45,016 bases of DNA from Acidimicrobiaceae bacterium (lineage in GTDB: Bacteria; Actinomycetota; Acidimicrobiia; Acidimicrobiales; MedAcidi-G1): positions 1-45,016 of the forward strand of contig PBSS01000029.1 of the NCBI GenBank assembly GCA_002726315.1. Direction: 5' to 3'. Position numbers and translations under genes: made by a program. The stretch's first letter is position 1. Each line of letters starts with the position of its first letter. The notes beneath the pieces are model-generated. The model worked only from the letters and a program-made list of their open reading frames with translations. It was not told where the DNA came from and ran no database searches. Positions 9,986 to 17,644 of this stretch are shown piece after piece.

Positions 9986-10402
9986 TTAGTTGATTGAGTC
10001 GAGCATCGACTGGAAACGACCGGCGTGGGCTTTTTCAGCCTTGGCGAGGGTCTCGAACCAGTCGGCGATTTCGTCAAAGCCCTCTTCACGGGCGGTCTTA
10101 GCCATACCCGGGTACATGTCGGTGTACTCATGGGTTTCGCCGGCCACTGATGCAGCCAGGTTCTCATGGGTGTCACCTATAGGGAGGCCAGTGGCCGGGT
10201 CACCTACGCTCTTGAGATAGTCAAGGTGGCCATGGGCGTGGCCGGTCTCACCATCTGCGGTATCACGGAAATTACCTGCCACGTCGGGGTAGCCCTCAAT
10301 GTCGGCCACCTTGGCAAAGTAGATATACCGGCGGTTGGCTTGTGATTCACCGGCGAACGCCGCCTTCAGGTTTTCATGTGTTTGGGTTCCGTCGAGACTC
10401 AC
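9986..10402 (-). CDS. Rubrerythrin
   Basis: GTG start at 10402 with upstream [67 protein letters not shown]...[50 protein letters not shown]. The ORF-track extension to 10612 is spurious. Confidence 0.92.
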   Translation of the reverse strand: MSLDGTQTHENLKAAFAGESQANRRYIYFAKVADIEGYPDVAGNFRDTADGETGHAHGHLDYLKSVGDPATGLPIGDTHENLAASVAGETHEYTDMYPGMAKTAREEGFDEIADWFETLAKAEKAHAGRFQSMLDSIN

Positions 10403-10664
10403 AGCTTTTCTCCTGATGGCTAGTTGGCATGACGAGCAGGAATGCGTTTTGGCTGTCCACCTTCCTAGCTCTGAGTTTAGGCTCGGAGAGTGCTCTTTTT
10501 CGCCACTGGTCCTGAAGGCAAAGAGAGGCCGATAAGAACGACAGGGACCAACATCCACTTTTGGGTTGCCTGCAGACACCAGTCTCCGGGTCTGATTCGA
10601 AGGTCTGATCATGTCGGGACCATCGTTCTTCTTCGGAGAGCAGGTATGTCCGGTGACGTGAGGT

Positions 10665-10928
10665 CTAGGCTCCGAAAGTTGCTACGTCGGGGCCAACGAT
10701 CTCCTTGAAGATCTCCAGGACCTCGCCATCCTCAGCATGGCGGCCATTCTCATCCTTAGAGTAGATGAGTTCGCCGTCGACCCTCACGTCGTAGATGCCA
10801 TTGGAACCAGTTACTAGGCGCAGGTCGCTGATGACATGCTGATAGTTGGTTAGTAGGTCTCTGGCCGTGCTCACGGCACGGGTGGAATAGTCTCAGGGAA
10901 CGCAGTAGGTGATCTCGATGCAGTGCAT
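10665..10928 (-). CDS. Selenoprotein W-like (SelW/SelT/SelH, Rdx family) protein with in-frame UGA (Sec) at 10895..10893
   Basis: Reading through one TGA: MHCIEITYCVPUDYSTRAVSTARDLLTNYQHVISDLRLVTGSNGIYDVRVDGELIYSKDENGRHAEDGEVLEIFKEIVGPDVATFGA. UGA is at the second redox position of the family CxxC (YCVPC in Cys homologues). The ORF track only calls 10665..10874 from an internal GTG. Confidence 0.88.
10865..10881 (-). promoter_or_regulatory. Candidate bacterial SECIS element for the SelW-like gene
   Basis: RNA: UGA-(11 nt)-CCGUGC-CGUGA-GCACGG; 6-bp perfect stem, 5-nt loop with G at position 2, loop begins 18 nt after the UGA. Confidence 0.75.
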
Positions 10929-10971
10929 GCTCAGCCGGTTTTCGTGGGCCTGTCGTCCATGCCGAACGAGG

Positions 10972-11979
10972 TTAGCCGCAGGGCCTGTCTTGTTTTAGCG
11001 CACCGGCGACCCGCAGTGACGACCGGTCTGCTCGAACGGTCGTACGGCCCCCGGCCGGAATAATTCCGAGAGGTTCGCCATCGGCCCGCATGCTACCGGT
11101 GACGCCCTTACCTCCGGGGTCATCCAGCAATTCGAGTGAAACCTCGACAGCCCTGAACATCGACACCTTGGGGTGCTCCACATGGGTGCCGGTATTGACC
11201 ATACGAAAGGACTGGAGCAGTTCAAGTCGGCTCACGTCTCCGACTAGACAGATGTCCATGAGGCCATCGGTCGGGTTAGCACCAGGACAGATTTCCATTC
11301 CACCTCCGAACCATGCTGTGTTAGCAACGACGATGGCTGCTGCTGCTAGCTCGGTTGCCTTGCCATCAAGGGTGAGGCGGTAGGTGGTGGGTACCATGCG
11401 TGGAATTTCTAAGAGTGTGGCGATCGTGTAGCGGAAGGCACCCCGGGGAAAGCGCATGGAGTTGGCTCGACTGTTCACATTGGTGGGAAAGCCCGCTACG
11501 AGGCTGGTGACCACGGGACGGGCAGCGCCGGTGATGAGGTTGATGGAAACGGGCTCAGAGAGGGCTCGGTCAACGCGTTGGGCTAGGTCACCCTCAAGAA
11601 GCTCCAATGCCCTTGCAGCATCATCTCCAGTGCCAGTCGGGATGATTCCCAGAATCCTGTCAGTGTCGGAGAGAACAGATGCCGCCAAGTGCACGGTCCC
11701 ATCTCCGCCCATTACGAGAACTCGCTCGGCTGGGGAGTTGGCAACAGCCTCAATGCTTGCAGAGGAGGATCTAGCTTCAAGGAGTTCAGGCTTGACACCC
11801 CGCCGGTGCAGAAGTTCCAACACGGTTTTCAGGTTCCGGGAGGCCCGGCCAGCGTTTGCAGCCGGGTTGACGAGAAGCGCCACTGCCGGGTGGTCGAGTT
11901 TGATGAAACTGCTCATGGTCACATCATCGCCCACGGCAACTCCAGATGAAGGTTTCCCATCGGTAGCCTCGTCGCCCAT
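10972..11979 (-). CDS. Diacylglycerol/sphingosine kinase-family lipid kinase (YegS/DagK-like)
   Basis: VALLVNPAANAGRASRNLKTVLELLHRRG, RVLVMGGDGTVHLAASVL, GIIPTGTGDDAARAL; start at 11979 or 11916 uncertain. Confidence 0.88.
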   Translation of the reverse strand: MGDEATDGKPSSGVAVGDDVTMSSFIKLDHPAVALLVNPAANAGRASRNLKTVLELLHRRGVKPELLEARSSSASIEAVANSPAERVLVMGGDGTVHLAASVLSDTDRILGIIPTGTGDDAARALELLEGDLAQRVDRALSEPVSINLITGAARPVVTSLVAGFPTNVNSRANSMRFPRGAFRYTIATLLEIPRMVPTTYRLTLDGKATELAAAAIVVANTAWFGGGMEICPGANPTDGLMDICLVGDVSRLELLQSFRMVNTGTHVEHPKVSMFRAVEVSLELLDDPGGKGVTGSMRADGEPLGIIPAGGRTTVRADRSSLRVAGALKQDRPCG

Positions 11980-12364
11980 GGCCAGAACTTCCTGTTTCCC
12001 ACGCGGTCCGGTAGTGCCAGTGCTTCTCCTTGCAGTCGCTCTGGCAGCCTGCGGAACTTCAAGCATCGCACCGTTGCTGCCTACAGATGAGGGTGTACTC
12101 CGTGTGGTCGCCCTCGATTCGCTCGACTTCGATGCTGACCAGTACGAAGCTGAAGTCGGAGACATCGAGATTCGGTATGTGCTTGATGGGATGCAGGGCC
12201 ACTCGCTGGTGATCGAAGGATCCGAGAATCAGTTGAGACTGGAGGTAAGTGGAGGTTCCACAGACTCTGGGGCTATTGCGCTGGAGGCAGGTCGCTACAT
12301 CCTCTACTGCGATATTCCCGGACACAGGGAAGGTGGCATGGAGGCCAGGTTGCTGGTCCGGTGA
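11978..12364 (+). CDS. Cupredoxin-like copper-binding lipoprotein
   Basis: MARTSCFPRGPVVPVLLLAVALAACGTSS (lipobox) ... HSLVIEGSENQLRLEVSGGSTDSGAIALEAGRYILYCDIPGHREGGMEARLLVR: type-I Cu ligand pattern H...C-x4-H-x4-M. Confidence 0.8.
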   Translation: MARTSCFPRGPVVPVLLLAVALAACGTSSIAPLLPTDEGVLRVVALDSLDFDADQYEAEVGDIEIRYVLDGMQGHSLVIEGSENQLRLEVSGGSTDSGAIALEAGRYILYCDIPGHREGGMEARLLVR

Positions 12365-12485
12365 GGTTCCAGATCTGACGCGAGGTGAACCACCTCAACC
12401 CAACCCAGCCGTAGGGGCTGAACATGTCGTTGAAGGGCGTCGGGACCTGTTGCTGTCTCTATCAGGGCGCGCCATGTGTGACAGT

Positions 12486-13229
12486 TCAGCCCAAGATCTC
12501 GAACAACAGGTAGAGAACCAAGGTTATGACGAAGCCGTACTTGATGGTGTCAGTGTGCTTGTCAAGGACGAGCCGATTCAGGACACCATCGTACCCACCT
12601 ACCTTTCCTAGCGCCGAGAGCTCCATTGCAATCCAGATGACGGCGAAGACGATCCAGAGAACCACTCGTGAACTCGAGTCGGGGGTGCCGAAGTTCGGAC
12701 CACCGAAGTGGCTGGGCCACATCATCGTGAAGATGAGGGGGATGGAGAAGAGTGTGTTGACACGGCTTGCCCTGCCGGCCCGTTTGGCAGCTGCCGGAGC
12801 GGAGGCATCGGCCTCGCCGCCCCCGGCCACCGCTACCGATGAGCCGATGACGACCTGCTGTGCTGGCCAGATGACCATCCACACGTTGGCTGCCATGGTG
12901 GTACCGAGCAGCGCACCAAAGAGGATTCCCATCCCCGCAGCAGACTGCCAATAGGTGGTGCTTGACAGGACCTCCTGGTGGATCAGGATCCAGATGCCTG
13001 ACACCCAGGTGAGGGCTGCTGCCCAGCGGAACCACCAGAGAGTTCGCCAGGTGATCTTTCGTAGTGCCTCACCCCTGGCAGCCTCGTTCATCTCACCGAA
13101 AGCGGAGCCTTGGATGAAGTTGAAGAAGTACAGGAGGCCTATCCAGGTGATCCCACCTAGGTAATGGGCGAACCGACCCACGGCCTGTCCACCTCCGGCA
13201 ATGCCCATCCAGTCACTGAAAAGTTCCAC
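12486..13229 (-). CDS. Urate hydroxylase PuuD-type membrane domain protein
   Basis: 247 aa; VGRFAHYLGGITWIGLLYFFNFIQ, WRTLWWFRWAAALTWVSGI, MAANVWMVIWPAQQ, FTMMWPSHF motifs of the PuuD N-terminal membrane domain. Confidence 0.78.
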   Translation of the reverse strand: MELFSDWMGIAGGGQAVGRFAHYLGGITWIGLLYFFNFIQGSAFGEMNEAARGEALRKITWRTLWWFRWAAALTWVSGIWILIHQEVLSSTTYWQSAAGMGILFGALLGTTMAANVWMVIWPAQQVVIGSSVAVAGGGEADASAPAAAKRAGRASRVNTLFSIPLIFTMMWPSHFGGPNFGTPDSSSRVVLWIVFAVIWIAMELSALGKVGGYDGVLNRLVLDKHTDTIKYGFVITLVLYLLFEILG

Positions 13230-13388
13230 GGGGGTCCCCTTTGTCGGTTCTGATCCTGTTTTCAGGATCGTTGCTTAGCTCGATACTTCCGGTGATTTCG
13301 ACCGACTGATCATGGCATGCTTCCAAGCCAGTGCCAACCATCCCGGTTTTGACTTGCGGTTCAGGTCCAGTTCACTGTCATTCCAGTC

Positions 13389-15011
13389 TCAATCCACCAG
13401 TACGTCTGAGAACCGGTCACGGAGCGTCTTTTTTGAGAACTTACCTACCGATGTCTTTGGCACCTCTTCGATGAACTCGATCCGGTCGGGCATCCACCAC
13501 TTGACTACCCGTCCGTCCAACCAAGCTAAGATGTCGTCAGCGCTGAGTGTCGCACCCTCGGCAGTCACGACACATGCCATGGCCCGTTCACCCCACTTGG
13601 TTGAGGCCACACCAATCACGGCAGCCTCGGCTACATCCGGGTGGGCCATGATCTCGTTCTCCAGTTCGACCGAGCTGATCCATTCACCTCCTGACTTGAT
13701 GAGGTCCTTGGTGCGATCCACGAGTCGGATGTATCCCTCAGAGTCGGCGCTCGCGACGTCGCCGGTCTTGAGCCACCCGTCGTCGGTAAACGAGTCGCGG
13801 GAACGGTCGTCGTTGTAGTAGGTGCGCGCAATCCATGGCCCCCGCACTTGCAGTTCCCCTCTCGACTCACCGTCCCAGGCCACCTCCTCACCTGTGTCCG
13901 CGTCAGCGATACGGAAGTCGACTGCTGGTGAGATCAGACCGATAGTTGTTCTCAGATCCGCCTTGGCGTCATCGTCTAGGTGCTCGAGGGTCGACTTGAT
14001 CTGACAGACCGCAGCCAGTGGACTGGTCTCAGTCATGCCCCATGCTTGCAGGATTGGGAGACCGGTCATCTGTCGGTACCCCTCCGAGAGGGTTCTGGGT
14101 ACAGCTGAGCCTCCACATGTGATGTTGCGGAGGGCAGAAACGTCTCGGCCCTCCAGTTCTGGGAGCACACCCATCCAGATCGTGGGAACACCGGCAGCGA
14201 GGGTGACCCTTTCGGTTTCAACGAGGTCAGCAAGAGCGCCGGGGGTCAGATTGGCTCCCGGCATGACCAGTGTCGCTCCCGTGGTGACTCCAGCGTGAGC
14301 CAGGCCCCATGCGTTGGCGTGGAACATCGGAACAACTGGCAGGATCACATCTTTCTCGTTTGTCCCGAGCGTGTCAGCCATCATGGCGCCGAAGGTGTGG
14401 AGCACCATCGATCGATGTGAGTAGACAACCCCTTTGGGGTCACCGGTAGTTCCTGAGGTATACATCATCGAGCCAGCACGGTTCTCGTCGACGCGGGTCC
14501 ACTCCACTGGCGAGGCTGTTTCCAGGAGTTCCTCGTAGTCGTGTACCTCTGCCCTGATGGCATTGGCGTCGGGTGCTGGAGCACCATCATCCATGAGGAC
14601 CACGTGTCGCACCGTTTCGAAGGCATCCATGAGGGGCCAGATCAGGCCTGCCACCGACTGGTCTACGAAGATGACCTCGTCTTCAGCATGGTTGGCGATG
14701 TAGGTGAGCTGGTCGGGGAAGAGGCGTAGGTTCAGTGTGTGGGTTACCCTCCCCGTGCACGGTGGAGCGAAGTAGAGCTCCAGATGGCGGGAGGTGTTCC
14801 AAGCGAACGTGGCGACTCGACCGTCCTCGCTGATGCCTAGGTCGTTAAGGACTCCACCTAGGCGACGGGTGCGTTCACCCCAGTCGCCATAAGAGAGGCG
14901 TTCACAGCCGGTTGGTGTGGCCGTCACAATCTGCTTGTCGGCAAAAAGGTTGGTGGCCCGGTCGAAGAGGTGGATCAGTGATAGAGGCGTTTCCATCATC
15001 AGTCCGTCCAT
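13389..15011 (-). CDS. Long-chain fatty-acyl-CoA synthetase (AMP-binding)
   Basis: SMMYTSGTTGDPKGVVYSHRSMVLH, QAWGMTETSPLAAV, DGWLKTGDVASADSEGYIRLVDRTKDLIKSGGEWISSVELEN, TSVGKFSKKTLR. Confidence 0.93.
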   Translation of the reverse strand: MDGLMMETPLSLIHLFDRATNLFADKQIVTATPTGCERLSYGDWGERTRRLGGVLNDLGISEDGRVATFAWNTSRHLELYFAPPCTGRVTHTLNLRLFPDQLTYIANHAEDEVIFVDQSVAGLIWPLMDAFETVRHVVLMDDGAPAPDANAIRAEVHDYEELLETASPVEWTRVDENRAGSMMYTSGTTGDPKGVVYSHRSMVLHTFGAMMADTLGTNEKDVILPVVPMFHANAWGLAHAGVTTGATLVMPGANLTPGALADLVETERVTLAAGVPTIWMGVLPELEGRDVSALRNITCGGSAVPRTLSEGYRQMTGLPILQAWGMTETSPLAAVCQIKSTLEHLDDDAKADLRTTIGLISPAVDFRIADADTGEEVAWDGESRGELQVRGPWIARTYYNDDRSRDSFTDDGWLKTGDVASADSEGYIRLVDRTKDLIKSGGEWISSVELENEIMAHPDVAEAAVIGVASTKWGERAMACVVTAEGATLSADDILAWLDGRVVKWWMPDRIEFIEEVPKTSVGKFSKKTLRDRFSDVLVD

Positions 15012-15117
15012 CGGAGGTGCTCCCTTTCCTAGTGGATGTCAGAAGAGTGTGTATGTGCGAGTGATATGCGGTGCCCTGTACGTGGGCGGGACGGTAGCAA
15101 ATCGGCCACTACTGGTC

Positions 15118-15501
15118 TCAGCCCAGCGTAGATGCCACCCCGAGTCCTATCAGGATCAGGTTGCGGAGGATGTGCTTCCACGACAGTGGCTGAATAGACC
15201 ACGCCCCGAAGCAACCACACGCATCGCGGTAGCCCGCCATGAGGCGGCCCGTGATTAGTGTTGTGAATGCCGCAAGGAGGGCCACCGCACATGGCCCCCC
15301 GGTTCGGGGGTCTACTACCAATAACAGGGCAGTTGCGGCCTCGGTTACCGGAAGCACGATGGCCATTAGGAGCGGGTTGGGTAGGCCAAAGCCCTTGATG
15401 GTCTGACGTGTGATCGTGGGACTACGGAACTTGGTGCCGGCCGCGATCGCGAATACGACCGCAAGCACGGCTGCAGCCATCCTTCCAACTCCCATGTTCA
15501 T
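15118..15501 (-). CDS. MauE/DoxX-like membrane redox-associated protein
   Basis: 127 aa, 4 TM helices, RDACGCFGA motif typical of MauE-like proteins. Confidence 0.75.
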   Translation of the reverse strand: MNMGVGRMAAAVLAVVFAIAAGTKFRSPTITRQTIKGFGLPNPLLMAIVLPVTEAATALLLVVDPRTGGPCAVALLAAFTTLITGRLMAGYRDACGCFGAWSIQPLSWKHILRNLILIGLGVASTLG

Positions 15502-15531
15502 CGATGGCCCGACATCGCCAACGGTCGATCT

Positions 15532-16452
15532 CTAGTACCCGAGAGCCACGTCAACGGGAGCCAGGAGGTCCCGGTGTTCCACGAACCTTCGCACGTTCTC
15601 CTCTACGAATGGGGTGAGCAATGCAAGGCCCATCTCAGGTGTGTTGCCGATATGGGGAGTGATCAGGCAGTTTGGAAGGGTCCAGAGGGGGTGTCCGTCT
15701 GGTAGTGGTTCTGGGTCGGTTACATCGAGGGCGGCACCACCGATGACTTGCTCGGTGAGGGCGGAGATGAGGTCATTGGTGACAACGTGGCCACCTCGGG
15801 CCACGTTTACGATCCAGGCGTCATCGGGTAGGAGTTTCATTCGACGAGAGTCGATGATCCCTGAGGTCTGCGGAGTAAGAGCGAGGGCTAGAACCAGTAG
15901 GTCTGTCTGGGGGAGTAGGCCGTCGAGGAGATCAACAGTGACGGTGCGGTCAGCCCCAGGGAGGGGTACGTCGGTTCGTCGGACGACCGTTGTCTTACAG
16001 CCGAAGGGGGCCAAGAGTGGAAGGAGGCTTGTGGCGATTCCTCCACCTCCTAACACGGTGACTCGCGAGTGGGCCAGTTGACGACCAGCGGGTTCTGACC
16101 AGGTGTCGGTTCGTGAATAGCCATGGAGGTTCTTGCACACTGCTAGGAGGAGCGCCATAACTGTCTCTGCTACAGCAGGTGCATAGACCCCTTTGCCACA
16201 CGTCCACGTGAGGTGGTCGTCGAGGTGTTGTGCGAATGGTTCGATTCCCGCATAGGGCAACTGCACCCAACTCAGGTCATCGGCACCATCAATTACGGAC
16301 GGAAACAGGTCTGGCCTCGCAGGGTCGGCCCAGACAAGGCCCTCTGCGTTGGCGGGGTCGACGAGGTTGGCACCGCCCCGTTCAACCGCTGAACGCATCG
16401 CCTCGTACATCGGAGGCCTTGTGTGGGGGGCCACCGCCACTCGTCGAGTCAC
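15532..16452 (-). CDS. D-isomer-specific 2-hydroxyacid dehydrogenase
   Basis: VTVLGGGGIATSLLPLLAPFGCKTTVVRR (NAD fold), DAWIVNVARGGHVVTNDLISAL, GGAALDVTDPEPLPDGHPLWTLPNCLITPHIGN. Confidence 0.9.
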   Translation of the reverse strand: MTRRVAVAPHTRPPMYEAMRSAVERGGANLVDPANAEGLVWADPARPDLFPSVIDGADDLSWVQLPYAGIEPFAQHLDDHLTWTCGKGVYAPAVAETVMALLLAVCKNLHGYSRTDTWSEPAGRQLAHSRVTVLGGGGIATSLLPLLAPFGCKTTVVRRTDVPLPGADRTVTVDLLDGLLPQTDLLVLALALTPQTSGIIDSRRMKLLPDDAWIVNVARGGHVVTNDLISALTEQVIGGAALDVTDPEPLPDGHPLWTLPNCLITPHIGNTPEMGLALLTPFVEENVRRFVEHRDLLAPVDVALGY

Positions 16453-16516
16453 CCAGAAATCCTACCCGTGGGTGAATCGCCAGACTTCGGAGGCCACGGT
16501 GAGAGTGGGTTACCTC

Positions 16517-17020
16517 TCAGGGGGTGGCAGGAGTTCCGACGTATGGCATCGGATCTCCAGCAGCTGGGATCTCCGGTCGAGTCCACGCGGTCAGATTGGC
16601 CAGGTCGGTTGCAACCGATCGCCATGCTTCAGGGTCCCAGCCCTCGGCTATGCCGATTTGGTAGCCGTCCTGTCGGATAGTTACGAATGCCGGAAGAGTC
16701 GAGAGGCCAAGAGAATGCACGAACTCACGGTCGGGATCGGCAAGGCACAGAATCTCGTTGGCTAGTGGGCCAATGAACTTGTGGGCCCCTTCACTATCGG
16801 TTCCACTCACAACGAAGGCAACACGGACGTCGGCGCCACTGAATGCGGTAAGGATGCGACGGGCAGTGTCCAGGAGCCATGAACTCTCATGGGTGAACGG
16901 GTCCAGGACGACAGTCGCCATGTGGAAGGTCGTCAGCCATTCGAGGAGAGGACGCGATACCCCGCCCACCTGGTGCAACTGGGCCTCACTCAAGTTCTTG
17001 AGCGTCTCTGTGTCTGCCAC
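16517..17020 (-). CDS. Thioredoxin-fold-like protein lacking a CxxC
   Basis: 167 aa; VRVAFVVSGTDSEGAHKFIG...DPDREFVHSLGLSTLPAFVTIRQDG; cis-Pro-like LPAFV; only one Cys in the ORF. Confidence 0.6.
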   Translation of the reverse strand: MADTETLKNLSEAQLHQVGGVSRPLLEWLTTFHMATVVLDPFTHESSWLLDTARRILTAFSGADVRVAFVVSGTDSEGAHKFIGPLANEILCLADPDREFVHSLGLSTLPAFVTIRQDGYQIGIAEGWDPEAWRSVATDLANLTAWTRPEIPAAGDPMPYVGTPATP

Positions 17021-17107
17021 GGCGGATGACGCTAGCGCGCCAGCATCGAATCTGCTGGTTCCTCGCGTGTTGTCGTAGTCCAGTTGAGGTTAGGTCGTGT
17101 CTGTCGC

Positions 17108-17644
17108 CTATTGCTTGCTAAGTCCTGCAAGGAGAGCACTGAAGGCACCGTCGGCAAGCGCCAACATCTCCTCGTCACTTCTGTCCTGAATAGGGTGGTC
17201 GACGAACACCCCTCGGACTGGTAGTCCGAGGGCTGCTGCTTGTACCTCTGCCGCGTCCTCGAAGGGCCCGGAGGCCACGAACACACCGGGAACTCCCCGG
17301 CGTTCAAGATCGTCGATGTCGTGCACACTGCACGTTGTACAGGATCCTCAATCAGCCAGTGCTTCTATGACAGCGTCGCAAGTGATTGCGATCTCGTGCC
17401 GCAAGTCAACCGGAGCTGGCTTGGTGAAGGTCGGCTTGGCATAGCGTTTCACGTAGACACCCAACTCAACGAGGTGTTCCTGCACCCTGTCGAGAAAGAT
17501 GTTTCCGCGGGGTTTTGAGATGTCGAGAAGTCCGACAGTGAGGCCAGTGAGAGTTTTGTGTCGGAGTGTTAGTTCGCGTTCGGCCGGGTGGCCCTCAGCC
17601 GTAGGGTCAAGGACCGTTAGGCCAGAATGAACGATGTCTGTCAT
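17108..17644 (-). CDS. UGSC-family selenoprotein with in-frame UGA (Sec) at 17350..17348
   Basis: ORFs 17348..17644 and 17108..17326 are in the same frame, separated by a single TGA: MTDIVHSGLTVLDPTAEGHPAERELTLRHKTLTGLTVGLLDISKPRGNIFLDRVQEHLVELGVYVKRYAKPTFTKPAPVDLRHEIAITCDAVIEALADUGSCTTCSVHDIDDLERRGVPGVFVASGPFEDAAEVQAAALGLPVRGVFVDHPIQDRSDEEMLALADGAFSALLAGLSKQ*. The UGSC motif names the family. Confidence 0.93.
17320..17334 (-). promoter_or_regulatory. Candidate bacterial SECIS element for the UGSC gene
   Basis: RNA after UGA: 13 nt, then CGUGCA-GUG-UGCACG (6-bp stem, 3-nt loop; equivalently CGUGC-AGUGU-GCACG with 5-nt loop, G at position 2). Confidence 0.72.

Noticed and set aside
10665-10874. 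69-aa ORF starting at GTG 10874 as an independent gene
   Set aside because: It lacks the N-terminal CxxC(U) redox loop of the Rdx family, and its GTG lies within the putative SECIS hairpin; the UGA read-through form is a better model.
16517-16519. TGA ending the Trx-like gene as a recoded codon joining it to the dehydrogenase
   Set aside because: The dehydrogenase start at 16452 is in a different frame, so this is a normal stop.
17108-17326. 72-aa ORF as an independent gene
   Set aside because: It is the C-terminal half of the UGSC protein, in the same frame as 17348..17644 with only a UGA between.
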